NCBI GenBank assembly: GCA_036874045.1
Contig: CM072336.1
Span: 8,336,501 to 8,400,500 of the forward strand
Reading direction: 5' to 3'
Length of the DNA stretch: 64,000 bases
Origin: Cymodocea nodosa
Taxonomy: Eukaryota; Streptophyta; Magnoliopsida; Alismatales; Cymodoceaceae
Shown: piece after piece, positions 50,109 through 62,469 of the stretch
Layout: each line of letters begins with the position of its first letter
Numbering within the stretch: position 1 is the stretch's first letter
The notes under the pieces: generated by a model
Databases searched by the model: none
Seen by the model: the letters and a program-made list of their open reading frames with translations, nothing else
Told to the model about the DNA's origin: nothing
Made by a program: the position numbers and the translations under genes

Positions 50109-53100
50109 ATGGTTAGTTCAGAAAGAAGTTATTACACTTGGAGTACAAAAACAAATGAAGAAATCTTAAATATTCTAATTGAAGTTGTTAACGAAGGAAA
50201 TGTAAGAACATATGATGAGAAAATTCGAATGAAAATATAAAATGAGATAATAGCAAAATACAATGATCATATAGGAGTAAGAATTACAAAAATAAATATT
50301 GACAGTCAAATGAAAACTTGACATTTGATGTATAAAAATTACTTGAAGATTGCAAATTAAAGTGGATGAGGTTGAGATTATGTAAATGGACATACATATA
50401 TTAGTAATGAGATTTGGGAAGAATTTATAAAGGTAATATTTGTTTATGAAATTAAGAACTTTATTATACCATATTTTTAATATTTGACATATTTTTGTGT
50501 AGGTACATCCAAAATGTAAACAATGTAGAGGGAAGTCTTGTTTGATTTATGACAAACTACAAGTACTATTTAGAACAAGTATGACAATTGGAAGCCATAG
50601 TAGACAACTAGTAGATGACATGTAGTTCGATGAAAATCATGGAGTTTCCTAAGATGAAACATTACAAGATAACGTTTCAACATTTACACAAGTTCAACAG
50701 CAGCTTTCTAATTCTGATCTAGGAAGAACGAGCTCTTCTGCAAGCATTAATGACATTCGAAAGAAGAAGGGTAAGCAAACAAGTTCACATGCAGAATCTC
50801 AAGAAATAATTGTAGCAACAATTAGAGACATGGTAGAGGCTTTTAAAGTGTATTGTGGGAAAGAAGACATTAGTAAGGTTGAATGACTTCAAGTTTTACA
50901 TCGTATTAGTGATGTGCAGGAAAGAAAGTTGGAATGGAATGTGAAACAAGTAGCATTAGTTGTTCAAGCTTTACTTGACTTACTAAGTATGAGTAATATT
51001 AAAATCTTTCAATCAATGAAGTTATTGTAGAATACAGAAATGCGAGACCAGTTTATTGTATTTTCAACTAATATACATGTCATGTGGCTACAATATAACT
51101 TGTCTACTTGAACTTATATTTGTTTGATTTTTGTGGTGAATGTTTCATAATATGTTGAAATATTATAGTGTATGTTTGATGACAATGTTGTAGTATGTTG
51201 AATTTTGTGGTGAATGTTTGATGATATGTTGTGGTATGTTGAATAGTAATGTTAGTACGTTTGAATTAATGTTGTAGTAATGTTTGACATGTAATGTTAT
51301 GTTTTGATATCTTTTGTTACTTGTTGTAGTACTTATATAGAATTTGGTTGGATTCATAAAACATCTTCTCCATGTAATTTATTTTCAAGTAAAATACATT
51401 GGTACAATGTCTTCATTTAAGATGTCATTTAAGGAGGAAGAAGCAAGAAAGAGACAACAATTTCTTACTTGTGTTTGGAGTAACATTTGTGGTATTGCAA
51501 GTATTTGTACAAGTAGTTCAATTGCGATAGATAAACTTTTCAACAAAGAAGGTTAAGAATATATTTTTAGGTTGTTAGATCTTTCTTTACCACATTAGGT
51601 TTATAATTGTAAGAAAATATATTGGATGAGTCAACATGTATTCATGAAATTTTGCAATTTATTGAAGATGAAAGGAGTAATATCAGATGGGAAGAACATG
51701 ATGGTGGAAGAAAAATTTAGAATTTTTCTTGTTACAGTTGACAAAACCAAAGTATGGAGTAACACAAGAGCGATTTTCTCATTCTACATGGATAGTACTT
51801 ATTTTAATGAAATGGTCGATGTAATAATACATTTGAGTGATACATTATTAGCACAACATTTAATTGTCACTCTTGCTCAAATTGAAAATGATTGAAATAT
51901 CTTCTCATATTCTAAGATACATTATATGATTATCATAGTAGGTATGTATATGATTTGTGCATTTCATTTTAGGTAACTTGATATGTTTTAATCTGTATAA
52001 GATTGTATTAGAATAATCGACGAGACACATATCAAGGTGACTATCTATAAACAAAAAATAGCAAGGTTTAGAAATAGAAAGGGAGAATTGTCTTAAAATG
52101 TTATAGTTGCATGTAATTTCAATATGGAAATTACTTATCTTCTTGTTGGTTGGGAATGATCAGTAGTAGATGCTCGAATACTACAAGATACAATATCTAG
52201 ATCAAATGGTCTTCGAGTTCCACCAAGTATGACACTTATATAATACAATTATCATTTCTTAAATTGTTAAAATATGTGTAGACTAACAAAAATTAACATG
52301 TAAGTAAATTTTACTTAGTGGATGTTGGTTATCCAAATTGACTACAATTTATTTGTCCATTTTGAAATATTAGATATCATTTAACTAGAGGTGTCAATGG
52401 GTTGGGCCAGGTTAGGCTAAATTTTTTTTTAATTTTTTTGGGACAGCTTGGCCCGACCCAAAATTTTTTAAGGACAGCCTAGCCTAACCCGAAATTTTTT
52501 CCGACAACCCGATCCAACTTGTAACCATCTCCTTTTATAACTTTTTATTTTTTTCTTCGGTTTAACTGAACGTCAACTTTGGTTCGATCGAATTTTTTTA
52601 ATGGTATGATTATAACTTTACTTTAGTCCAATCGAAATTTCTATTTTTTTATTTTCCTTTTCGATCTAATCGAAGCCTAACTTCGGTCCAACCAAAGTTT
52701 TTTATTTTTTTAAATATTTTATTATTATTATTTTTTGGTCCGATCGAAGTTCAAATCGAAGTTTTTTATTTTTTTAAACATTTTTTTATTAGTATTTTTC
52801 TTTGGTCTAACTGTTCGAAGTTTTTTATTTCTTCATTCAATCTGATGGATATTTTAATTTTTTAATTTTTTTCTTCGGTCAGATCGAAGTTTAAGTTTTT
52901 TAAATTTATTATTCTTTCCTTCGATTTGACCAAAGATAAGCTTCGGTCTAACTGAAGATTTTTAAGTTATTATTTTTTTCTTTGGTTTGACTTAAGATAA
53001 ACTTCAGTCTGATCGAAGATTTTTAAGTTATTATTTTGGGCCAGCTTGTAAGTCAATTTTCTAATTTATTGTAGTCCAGCCTGACCTGATTTTTTAAATC

Positions 53101-53520
53101 GGTTTGGACTAGGCTAGGCTAGGCTGACTCGAAATGGCTTGACCCAATTGACACCTCTACATTTAACAGAGTATGTCAACAATAGATAATTGATGAACAT
53201 TGTTGAGAATTTCAATTATAGGTATTCATAATTGAAGACAGTGATTGAATGTACATTTAGGATTATAAAATATTGATTTACAGTTACCTACCATTTTCAT
53301 ATTAAACATAGGTAAAAATTATCATGTCATATTTCTTACTTCTTAATTTCATTCATCAAGTAGATTCATTTAATTTGCTTGAAGATTTACAAGATGAATT
53401 ACCAAACGTTGACATTATTAATGAGATATCAAGTGCAAATGAAGGAGGAGAAGAAATAAGAAATGTTATAGAAATATCTTAAAAAGAGAAGAAAGAAATA
53501 GTTGATAGAATGTAGAAAAA
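50109..53520 (+). mobile_element. PIF/Harbinger DNA transposon, broken, with accessory and transposase genes
   Basis: Two coding relics in the order usual for plant PIF/Harbinger. At 50109-50990 a Myb/SANT-like ORF starts around YYTWSTKTNEEILNILIEVV and, after an intron-like gap, continues from HPKCKQCRGKSCLIYDKLQV. It has several in-frame stops, for example after IRMKI near 50238. From about 51407 the transposase relic has a helix-turn-helix region (MSQHVFMKFCNLLKMKGV) and DDE landmarks IIDETHIKV (about 52014), VVDARILQDTI (about 52168), VDVGYPN (about 52320) and VIECTFRIIKY (about 53245). A 774-bp element splits it before the last landmark. Stops make it non-functional. Terminal repeats were not identified, so the outer limits are those of the coding relics. 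Confidence 0.8.
52386..53159. mobile_element. Short non-autonomous hAT-type element inside the PIF transposase
   Basis: A 774-bp insertion with inverted tips tagaggtgtcaatgggt...acccaattgacacctcta and a perfect 8-bp target duplication catttaac (52378-52385 and 53160-53167), diagnostic of hAT-type transposition. The interior has no transposase. It is built of degenerate units like cggtctaaccgaagtttttta, alternately on both strands. The PIF coding sequence resumes directly after it, so it inserted into an existing PIF copy. Confidence 0.9.
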
Positions 53521-54561
53521 TATTATAAATGTTATGTAGGAAGGAGAAAAAAGTAGAAATTTTTGAAATGAATTTGTATTTGAACATTATTGTAAAATTT
53601 TATAATATTGGCATGTTGTAATGTTTATTTTGTTTGAATGAAATTATTGAACTTTCAAAAATACTAAGGAATTTTTTAAATTTGATTATCATTTAAATAT
53701 TGTTAATAATGATATTATTCTTATTTGTTATTTTGAAAATAACTTTAAAGTAAAAAAATTATTTATTTATAATATATATTCCTTTACTTTTCTCTATTTT
53801 TTGAATGTACACTAACACCTTCAAATTTTTTAAATTTTTCTAACTTTCCTGAAGTTTTTTTTTCCCTTACTTTATAGACTTTCTTGAATTTTTTTTCATA
53901 ACTTTTTAGTGTCAAGGGTGTTTGTGCACATCATAAAATTCAAAAATGGAAGAAACGAAAAGTTTAAATTCTTGTGAAATGGAAAGTCTAAATTCCTAAA
54001 AAAATTTAGGGTATCTGGGCATGTCTCGAAAAATCAAGATTCTAAAGTAGGATTTGTGTTAAAAGTAATGTTCAGAATTAAAATATATTTTTTTAATTAA
54101 AGTAATTCAATAATTATTTTTTATTTACTCTATTTTTTTCACTTCATAATACTTATATTTTAAGAAAAGTTATCAATTCTATTTATTTTTATTTTTAAGT
54201 GAACTTATTTATTTATTAATAATGTCATAAACAAATTAAAAAAAAGTTATCTTGTCTATTGCATATTTGAACATAACATATCACAGACTATTACATTTTA
54301 GAATTAAAATTAGTTGTGATGAATAATTTGACTAATGGTCAATGAAATTCATTTAAAACAACGCATTTAACCTACACTTTATAAATAATATACATGCCTA
54401 AAGTGGCTTCAATTGGAAAATGTAACATAAAACTAATTTTGTAGTATGATTTCAAAACAACGTATAAAGAAATTAACTTACAGAAAAAAAAAACTACCAT
54501 AAAATATTACTGTCGAGCTACAACTTGAAAAAAACTAACATTTTATAACCACACATGAAAG

Positions 54562-54667
54562 ATCATGAGAGAAATTTTTAAATATTCATCTTACAGTAGA
54601 ATATTGAATCATGAGAGAATTTTTTAAATATTCTTCTTATAGTAGAATATTGAATCATGAGAGAATA
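54562..54667 (+). repeat. Tandem repeat, about 46-bp unit, 2.3 copies
   Basis: Unit atcatgagagaa.tttttaaa plus tattc.tctta.agtagaatattga occurs twice with few differences, and a third copy stops after atcatgagagaa. Confidence 0.85.
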
Positions 54668-55446
54668 AAGATTACACTTTCAGTAATAACAATCATTTTA
54701 CGATACCACCCATTTCCCTTCAAAAAAAAAAAAAAAGGGAAAACGAGACACAACATTTATTCAAACCAAATAATAGCTTATATTATTCTCCAAAGGGATA
54801 TATGGAATAACGATAGTAATAACAAACAGAGCTTATATTATTCGCCAAAAGTATCAAGTATGGTTAAAATAACACATGTTCCTTTTGATAAAAGGATGAG
54901 AGCATGGGTCTTCTTTAACAATCTGTGAATAGCAGGGTGCAAATTAATTCAGCACATAAAATGAGTCAAAAAAAATATCTGACATTAATATGAACACTCC
55001 CATAAACAAGCAATTGTACATAGGTTTCACTCGTATGCATGGAAGAACATGAGTCAAAAACTAGGCATTATCGATTAACAATATGCATACCTCGAGAACC
55101 AACACGTATCATCAACTATGCATACATTAAATATAGAAAAGAAAAAGATTGAGACATGTACCTCGAGAGCCAACAATGAGCAAGGAGTCCAAACAAGGCA
55201 CTAGAATTAGTCAACCAAAAAGGTAAGCTAAAAGTGCTCGACGACCGGTAACTACACAAAACAAAACAAACCGCAACATGGGTTGGAGGTGTTTCAAAGG
55301 GATTTTGGATCATTTTATTGGGTGGTTACCGGGATTTAAGATAATCAGTTAGGGTTACCTATGGTAGCTTGGGAGAGGAAGGTAGGGACAATAGTATTGT
55401 GCTCAGCTAAGGAAGGTAGGGACAACAACGACAAGCTCATGCTTGG

Positions 55447-55465
55447 TCTCTCTCTCTCTCTCTCT
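55447..55465 (+). repeat. (TC)n microsatellite
   Basis: Uninterrupted alternating tc run of 19 bases. Confidence 0.9.
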
Positions 55466-56785
55466 AAAGATGTTCTTAATTAAAGATGTTCCTAATTAGG
55501 GTTGTTAGAGATTTTAGGAGTTAGAGGTCATTCATTATGTTGATATTTTCAATTCTTGTTATTTTACTTACTCGAATGCAAAAGAAAAGTTTGCACATCT
55601 TGATTGTTTGCAAAATTTAATTTCTTAAAAAATTATGCTTGTACATTTATTATTCAATTAATTCCCCAAAGGATATATAAATCATATTTGTGTTTTATTT
55701 TCTTCGTATGTTAATTGGAATGGATCAAATGCTATATAAGAGAGTAGTGATTTGTGTTTTTAACAACAATCACAATTAAAACTCTATTTCAAAATTTTTA
55801 ATAACAATTTACAAATGTAAATCAATTTACATAATTTCACCCAAGGTTTACAACTCAAAAACCTCTTGAATTCTAAGTGCTATAAATTTAACAATCAAAT
55901 TATATTTAAACAATTCATAATTCTTCATATATGAAAAGTAGAATTAAACACGTCTAAGTATAATTCTAAGTGCTATAATTATATATAATTCTTCATATAT
56001 TTAAACACGTCAAGTAGGAAAAACAAGTAAGTAGAATTAAATTCTCTCTCTATCTATGAAACTCTTCTCTTAAGTTCTTTAAATCTTTATATCATGGCTT
56101 TCTCTTCTCTACAACAATCTTTAGTGATGTTATATGCATACTCCATGCTCATCCACTAGTCAATCAACATCCATTCATCATGTCTTGATCTGCATCCATC
56201 TCAAATTGATATTGATCTTCTAATAATAATTCAGTACTTTTAAGAAGATCTCAACCTTCACGTTTCTCCATAACTTATTGCTTTGGATCAACATCTTGGG
56301 TCATTGAAAATTCTCTACGTAATAAACTTTCTCGACTAAATTTTTCATCTAAGTGTAAAAACATTTCGTTATATTAATAGTAACTTAACGCGTTATAAAA
56401 TAAAATATGTAACTCAATGTGACTAACTTAATAAATTCAACATCATACACGTGGCATAAATTAAATGTTTTTACAATAACAATTTATCATATGTTAAAAT
56501 AACTTTTTAAGTTTTATAATACTAACCTAACATATTATCTTACTATTTAAATATGTAACTTAACGTGTGTAGTTAAATTAATTTAACGAGTTAAATATAT
56601 GTAACTTATATAATAATTAATAATATTTATAACGTGAAATTCAATATGTACATTATACTAACTCAATGAATTATAAAATACAACTTGAACATGAATTCTA
56701 AAGTAATATTTCTATCTTAATGAGTTACGTGCACATGATACATAAGTATGCAATTTAAAACTATCATATTAAACATTATAAAATC

Positions 56786-58260
56786 ATGTTAATCTAATTC
56801 AACAATAAGTTGTATTAATATAGTCTAACTAAATGACATGTTCTTTAGTTATTTTAAATTAGAGCACATTTGTGCACATTTTTCGATGTGAAATAAAACA
56901 ACGGAGATCTAGGAAATAGTGTGAAATGAAAATAAGAATAAATGACAGGAAATGACATTAAATAAAATGATGTTTGTGCACAATAGGAAATAAAATAAAA
57001 TAATATGAAAGTTAGTTATTTGTGCGTACCAGGAAATAATAGTAAATGACAAGAAATTTTTTTAAATGGTTTAAATTTATATTTATAAATTATTTTAAAT
57101 ATATATTATAAATATTTTTAAATTTTTAATGTATTGAATTCAAATAACTATTATTAATTTACGAACGATTGCTGCTCTCTTCCTCTCCATCAGTGCACAA
57201 CCCATTTTCCTTATCCAGCCACTTTTCTCGTTCCTTCTTCCCCTTCCCCGCTCGCTCCGCTCCCCTTCCCAAAGTACACATGTAGGAGGAAGAGTCCTGT
57301 GACCTCAAAGTCCTCGTAAACGACCAACAAGCCTTCTTCCTCAACCAGGTACGGTACAACTCTTTCTTGGTTTCACCAGCACGGTCGGTCTCAATTTCTT
57401 ACCCTCCGCTGCAAAAAATGCTTAGCACGTTCTCCGCAAAGCTGAGGACCATGATCCAGGAAGAGAGTGGCAGGAGTGGGAGGGCTCCCACCAAGTACCT
57501 GGAGCTCAAGATTCCAGACTTCTCGGGAGGCCCTGACGGGTTTGAGCTCGCCGCCATGTTCTGTTACAACGACGGAAACATCCCTCTCAACCCATCCAAC
57601 ACTTGCGTCCTGCACTGCGCCGTCGCGTACCTGGGGATCACCGACCTCCGCGAAACCGAGGCGTTTCTGGGCGGCGTATTCCACTAGACGTGGAACGAAA
57701 TCCTCGACTCCCTCAGGAGCTGCGAGTCCTTCTTCCCCTCTGCTGAATCGTCCGGCCTCCTCCACAACCCTGTCTCCCGGGAGGCGAATCGACAAGGAGG
57801 ACCTACGGCGGCGGATCCAGATGCCGGATTACCTCCGTGAGGCCATGGCCGACGCCATCCGCACAAAAGACGCAGTGGCCGTTGCGTCCTCTACGGTCGA
57901 TGGTCAACTTACAACGCGACGGAAGCGAAGCGAAGGGAGGAGGAAAAAGGCGTCGACAACGCCTGCGTCGTCAACGGTTTATTCGACATGATTCGTCGTC
58001 GGGAGCGAAGGGACGAAGGCTTTTCCCCTTCTTTCGAACATATTCTGCTCGGCAACAGACAACAAAACTTTTACATTATTTGGAAAATCATGGGAAATCC
58101 GTCATGCACAGATACAAGAAACAAATGGAAACATTTTCCCTTTGTTTCATTACCTACAATTTCCTACTGTTTCCTAAAGCACAAACCTCTCCAAAATTAT
58201 GTTAATCTAATTCAACAATAAGTTGTATTAATATAGTCTAACTAAATGACATGTTCTTTA
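56786..58260. repeat. Perfect 62-bp direct repeat flanking a 1,351-bp insertion
   Basis: Bases 56786-56847 and 58199-58260 are identical over 62 bp (atgttaatctaattcaacaa ... tgacatgttcttta). The uninterrupted partner LTR (near 62275-62330) has the corresponding sequence once. The repeat is therefore a duplication made when 56848-58198 was inserted. It is far longer than the 2-11 bp duplications of known plant transposon classes. The insert's left part has repeated ttgtgc...aggaaat words and its right end has a related inverted word (gtttgtgctttaggaaac on the minus strand). Mutator-like tips are thus possible but not proven. Confidence 0.85.
57280..57840 (+). pseudogene. NPH3/BTB-domain protein gene fragment (pseudogene)
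   Basis: NPH3-family proteins are BTB adaptors of CUL3 ubiquitin ligases, for example in phototropism. A GC-rich fragment shows the family start: exon 1 at 57280-57348 (ESCDLKVLVNDQQAFFLNQ), a 66-bp intron-like gap, then a block from 57415. That block reads KMLSTFSAKLRTMI, IPDFSGGPDGFELAAMFCYN and TPSN-like LNPSNTCVLHCAVAYL, followed by NEILDSLRSCESFFPSAESS. Defects: the ATG at 57280 is followed at once by TAG, the expected acceptor before 57415 has no AG (gcaaaaaatg), a TAG lies at 57685, and similarity stops after about 57780. The NPH3 domain proper and C terminus are missing. It lies wholly within the insertion bounded by the 62-bp repeat, so it is a captured gene piece. Confidence 0.78.
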
Positions 58261-58881
58261 ACTTAGCAAATTTTGTGATCCAAACAATAACTTCTTATAT
58301 TTTTGTATAGAATAATGTTTTAAATTTACTTCTTAAATATAACTTAATTAATTGATTAAATATGATTAATTTATAATTTAGCATACATCATCAAAACATA
58401 ATTCTTAACAATCTCCTTATTTTTGATGATAACAAAACATATTTGAATCAATTAATACATTTTGTTCTACAATAGACAACTTCATTAATTTTTCATCTCT
58501 CCTTTTAAAAATTTAATAGACTACACTTAAGAACATAATCATCTCCTCCTTTTTGTCATTATCCAAAAAGATGATTACTAACATAAAGTTTGGAGATAAA
58601 ATTTATAGCAAATTCTTTGTAAACTTTGATATGATAAAAAAAAAATTTATAGCAAATATAATGTTCAAACATTAAACAAAACATAAACAAACATTACATT
58701 TGTTAGCAGAAAATAAGTAAAAACAAACAATACAATAAGTTTCGTTTATTCCTCCCTAAGACATCTCTAATAGTATTATAAATTTTGTCATCAAGTGCCT
58801 AATATTAGCTCTAATCTCATTTATGACTACATCTAATTCTAGAGGTAACTGGTGGTGTCATTGAACTTGTTCTAATGTGTA

Positions 58882-59570
58882 TTGTTGTTGTTGTTGTCTA
58901 TATTTATTCTAGTTGCATTTAAGTCTAATCTGTATATAGTGAGTATTGATAGTTATGATAAAATAGTAGAAATTTTACCTATACCTGATATTATAGTTGA
59001 ACCACCATCTATCATATATGACAAAATTGAATTGGGATTATGGTATAATAAATCTGATTTTCCTACTTTATGTTTGATATGATGGTGGAATGATCTTTTG
59101 AAATTTCAAATCTGGATAATAGAAGACCTGTATGAATGGAAATGGAGAGATAAATATATTGAATTATTTGTAGAAATAGAAGCATTTAGATCTTCATGGA
59201 AAGGAAAAGGAGCAATATCTACTTTTAATTTCATAAATGGCAACACTTTGATTTTTAGTGTGGATAACATTTTACATGTGTATCAGTTAAAGAAACAAGT
59301 AAATACCATAAAAGTAGAGTTACAAGTTAGAAGGGAGATACCTAAAGGTTTTACATGGATTAACATGTTTATTTCATTTATCACTACTTTTCAATCATGT
59401 TTTTAAACTGTATTCCTATATGATGCATTTATTATCACATTTACGAAGAAAAGAATTTAGTATAGATTATTGTTATCGTTCGTTTACATGTTTTAGTGAT
59501 GTTATGAGAGAAAACTAAAGACCATCAATCCAATTTGTTGGTATCTTTTTTGAGAAATTATTTAGAATGA
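58882..59570 (+). other. Coding relic of unrecognised family, opposite strand to its host element
   Basis: Two open stretches in one frame, 58882-59082 and 59098-59406, read like a real protein. They are rich in W, Y, I and charged residues, with words such as SIDSYDKIVEILPIPDIIVE, EDLYEWKWRDKYIELFVEIE, GAISTFNFINGNTLIFSV and RREIPKGFTWINMFIS. Protein-like traces continue to about 59570. It is broken in a few places and is kept here as a fossil. I do not recognise the family. It resembles no gag, integrase, reverse transcriptase or transposase that I know. It lies inside element G but on the plus strand, so it may be a separate insertion of viral or transposon origin, or a captured host fragment. 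Confidence 0.5.
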
Positions 59571-61402
59571 AAAGTGTATAATATTAATAGTTAATAAATG
59601 GTTAATCGTATAATATTTAAATTATCATATGAGAATTAAGTCATTATGTTACAATTATATGAATATTATGTCTTAATTGAAGAATATGCATAATTTCAAG
59701 GAATTAAACGTTAATTAAGTATTATTTATAAAAGATTGAAAACTAAGTTTACAAGAGTCTGTAAACTTACCTTAGTAATTTTATGCTTTACATAACCTTG
59801 TAAAGATAGGAATTATTTCATATGTTCAATTATGAATGATTAGAAATTACTTCTTTTACATGTCAAGTGTTAAATGTTATATGAATATATATTTGTTTTA
59901 CTAAACTGTAGAGCTGAGCGGTCTGTTGAGTTACAGTTAAGTCAATAGAGTAAATCCGTTGAGTTACACTAATTCCATGAACTAGTTATTTTCTAATATT
60001 TGATTGTGAGTAGTTGTAGGAAATTCAAAGGAAACCATGTTGCATAAATTATGCCATAATCTAAATCGTGTAATGAAGAAGTAATCACCATTGTTGATGT
60101 GAAGGAAGGAAATACAACTAGTTATTTAGGCGAAAGTAGTTATTATTGAAAGAAATATAAAAGGAAAAGAGAAAAGAATGAAAATAGTAGGTAGAGATCC
60201 GTGCTAACTATAAGCGTTAGACGTTCTTTGAAGTACCAACTACCACCAAATACCACCAATTCATCAAAGGTCTGTGATGATACTTTCCAAATATTGAGTT
60301 GATTCCAAACCAAATATAGTGACTGACAACTACTATAAAGAATGATCACATCACATGAAGGAAAAACATTTTCACCAAACACCAAATCATTAGTAAAACT
60401 ATAGATGATAAATAAACATATCAAACTAATTTATTTGGATTTTATTTAATGTCATAAGTTAGATATAAACAGTTTATACTTACTTCTAAATTATGTTTAA
60501 CATTTTGAAACAAAAGAGCATGCAATAAACTATAGATAACATTTGAATATTCCATTCTAGTTGTTAGATAACAAACCCAACACACCATAAACCAAGTTAG
60601 GAGTTAAAACAACCTCCCATTGAATGAATGACTTGTGAGTTTTCAAAATTCCATTTTCATTAACCAAATTGCTATAAAAGTTTACTATCAGTTCTTTATA
60701 TTATTTCTATTTTATTCTAGTAGGTAAGTATTGAATTAACCCTTCAAATTCAAATAATTATTTCTAGACTTCTAAATTTAATAGGTCTAGTATGTAGAAT
60801 TGGATATGACATAAAGTCTCTATACTTCTGCAATCTTTCTGTTGATCTAAAATATAATAAAATTACCTTTAATTTTCACAATTAAAAATTTAGTAGGCAA
60901 CACTTAATAGAAATTTTTAAAATTAACTACCTCTTTAATGTTTTCTTCTATTCTTTCTTCTTGTTGAATGTCTTGGTGTTCTATTGTCATTATCGGGTTT
61001 TGAAGCTACTTTAAAGTGCTAACATTGTCTCAAAATTGTCCAACATTGTAAGAAACTTCTTCAATTGTCTTAACATTCATAAGTTATGTTTCTATAGAAA
61101 GATTAGAAGTCTCTTGTACCTTAAACAACCATTACATCTACCTCTTTCTCTTCATTCTCCTTAGTAGATATTACTTTGTAGAATTTTCTAGTCGATTTCT
61201 AAGAAGCTCATTTAGAGTCTTTTCTTTGTCAATTTCTTCTACTTTAGACATGTTGGCCTTTGAATATATTACTGCCTCAACATTAACAATAACTTGTTCA
61301 ATTTTATTAAATACTTGATGTTTTAGACTTAATAATTTCCTTGTCATTAGGAATTTGAGTAATAGAGAAACTTAAACTATATTTTGTACTCTGATACCAA
61401 AT
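59571..61402. other. Remainder of the interior of element G, no supported gene
   Basis: AT-rich. A 93-codon minus-strand frame (60143-60424) is hydrophobic and unrecognised. Minus-strand coiled-coil-like remnants (near 60900-61250) may be the decayed gag-side protein of element G. No integrase or reverse transcriptase motif was seen. Confidence 0.4.
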
Positions 61403-62469
61403 TGAAATAGATTGAAGACTATTTACAAAATGAGATGAAACGTGTTTTTCAACAATAATCATAATTAAAACTTTGTTTCAAAACTTTCAGTAACAATTTA
61501 CATACAAATAATGTTTCAACCAAGATTTACAACTTAAAAATCTCTTGAATTCTAAGTATTATAAATTTAACAATCAAACTATATACCTAAACAATTTACA
61601 ATTTCATGTCAAATAGGAAAAAACAAGTAAGTAGAATTGAACTATGAAACTCTTCTCTTCAGTTCTTTAAATCTTCATCATGAATTTCTCTTCTCTACAA
61701 CAATCTTTAGTGACTTAACTTCTTGAATTGATTATGTTTACTAAGATTTGAGAGATCTAGAAAGACTTGAGAGGCTGTACGAGTGACTTTTCACTTTCTA
61801 TTTTTCGGTAACTATCTTTACCAACATAAAAATATGCCCATTAAATAATAATAATGTTATGCCCATGTCATCCACTATTATTAGATCAACTTTACTCATC
61901 TTGTCTTGATCTACGTCCATCTCAAATTAATTTTGATCTTTTAATAATAATTTAGTACTTTTTAGAAGATTTTAGCCTTCCATAAAAAATACAATGTTTC
62001 TTCATCATCACTCTAGATTAACATCCTAGATCATTGACATACACATGACATAGATTAAATGTTTTTAAGATAACAATTTATTACATATTAAAATAATATT
62101 TTAAATATAACACTAACCTAACATATTATAGTATTTATATATATAAATAACTCAACATGTATAATTATACTAACTTAACAAGTTACATATGATACTCAAT
62201 AACATTTATAACATGAATGCTAACTCAATGAGATGTGTATAACTCATAACTCATTGTATACTAACTTGAACGTATCAATATAGTCCAACTAAACGACATG
62301 TTCTTTAGACTTAGCAAATTTTGTGATCCAATATAGAAAGTATAGACATTCGAACAACTTCTTAATAGAACAATGTTTTAAATTTACTTTTTAAATAACT
62401 TAATTAATTAAAATATGAATAATATACGTTAGTAGTGTAGCTATCACATCATCAAAACATTCTTAAATA
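61403..62469 (-). repeat. 5' LTR of element G
   Basis: About 1.07 kb beginning tgaaatagattgaag, adjacent to the primer-binding-like site at about 61385-61402. It lacks the insertion seen in the other copy. Confidence 0.65.

Larger units (their letters stand above)
53521..55715. other. AT-rich spacer, no gene
   Basis: Contains the short tandem repeat at 54562-54667, a poly(A) run near 54723-54736 and a (TC)n run at 55447-55465. A short open frame on the minus strand (55116-55313) has no recognised domain. No gene could be supported. Confidence 0.5.
55716..58410 (-). repeat. 3' LTR of element G, interrupted by a 1.35-kb insertion
   Basis: About 1.28 kb of LTR after leaving out 56848-58198 and one copy of the 62-bp repeat. 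It aligns in order with 61403-62469. Confidence 0.65.
55716..62469 (-). mobile_element. Degenerate LTR element G with little or no pol, minus strand
   Basis: Two related blocks act as LTRs: about 55716-58410 (enlarged by the insertion at 56848-58260) and about 61403-62469 (about 1.07 kb). Both open with a tg.aat-type start and share ttgaattctaagt.(c/t)tataaatttaac and tgacatgttctttaacttagcaaattttgtgatcc. They end near catcatcaaaacat..ttctta. On the minus strand a primer-binding-like tttggtatcagagtac follows the right LTR, and a polypurine tract (aaggaga) precedes the left one, giving minus orientation. The 3.0-kb interior shows no recognisable integrase or reverse transcriptase. It has only charged, coiled-coil-like minus-strand remnants (about 61250-60900) and an unrelated plus-strand relic. 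It could be a large non-autonomous derivative. It is broken and old, and its ends are approximate. Confidence 0.68.

Noticed and set aside
57391-57991. 134-codon antisense and 174-codon alternative frame over the NPH3 fragment
   Set aside because: Shadows of a GC-rich patch. The recognisable protein similarity lies in another frame.
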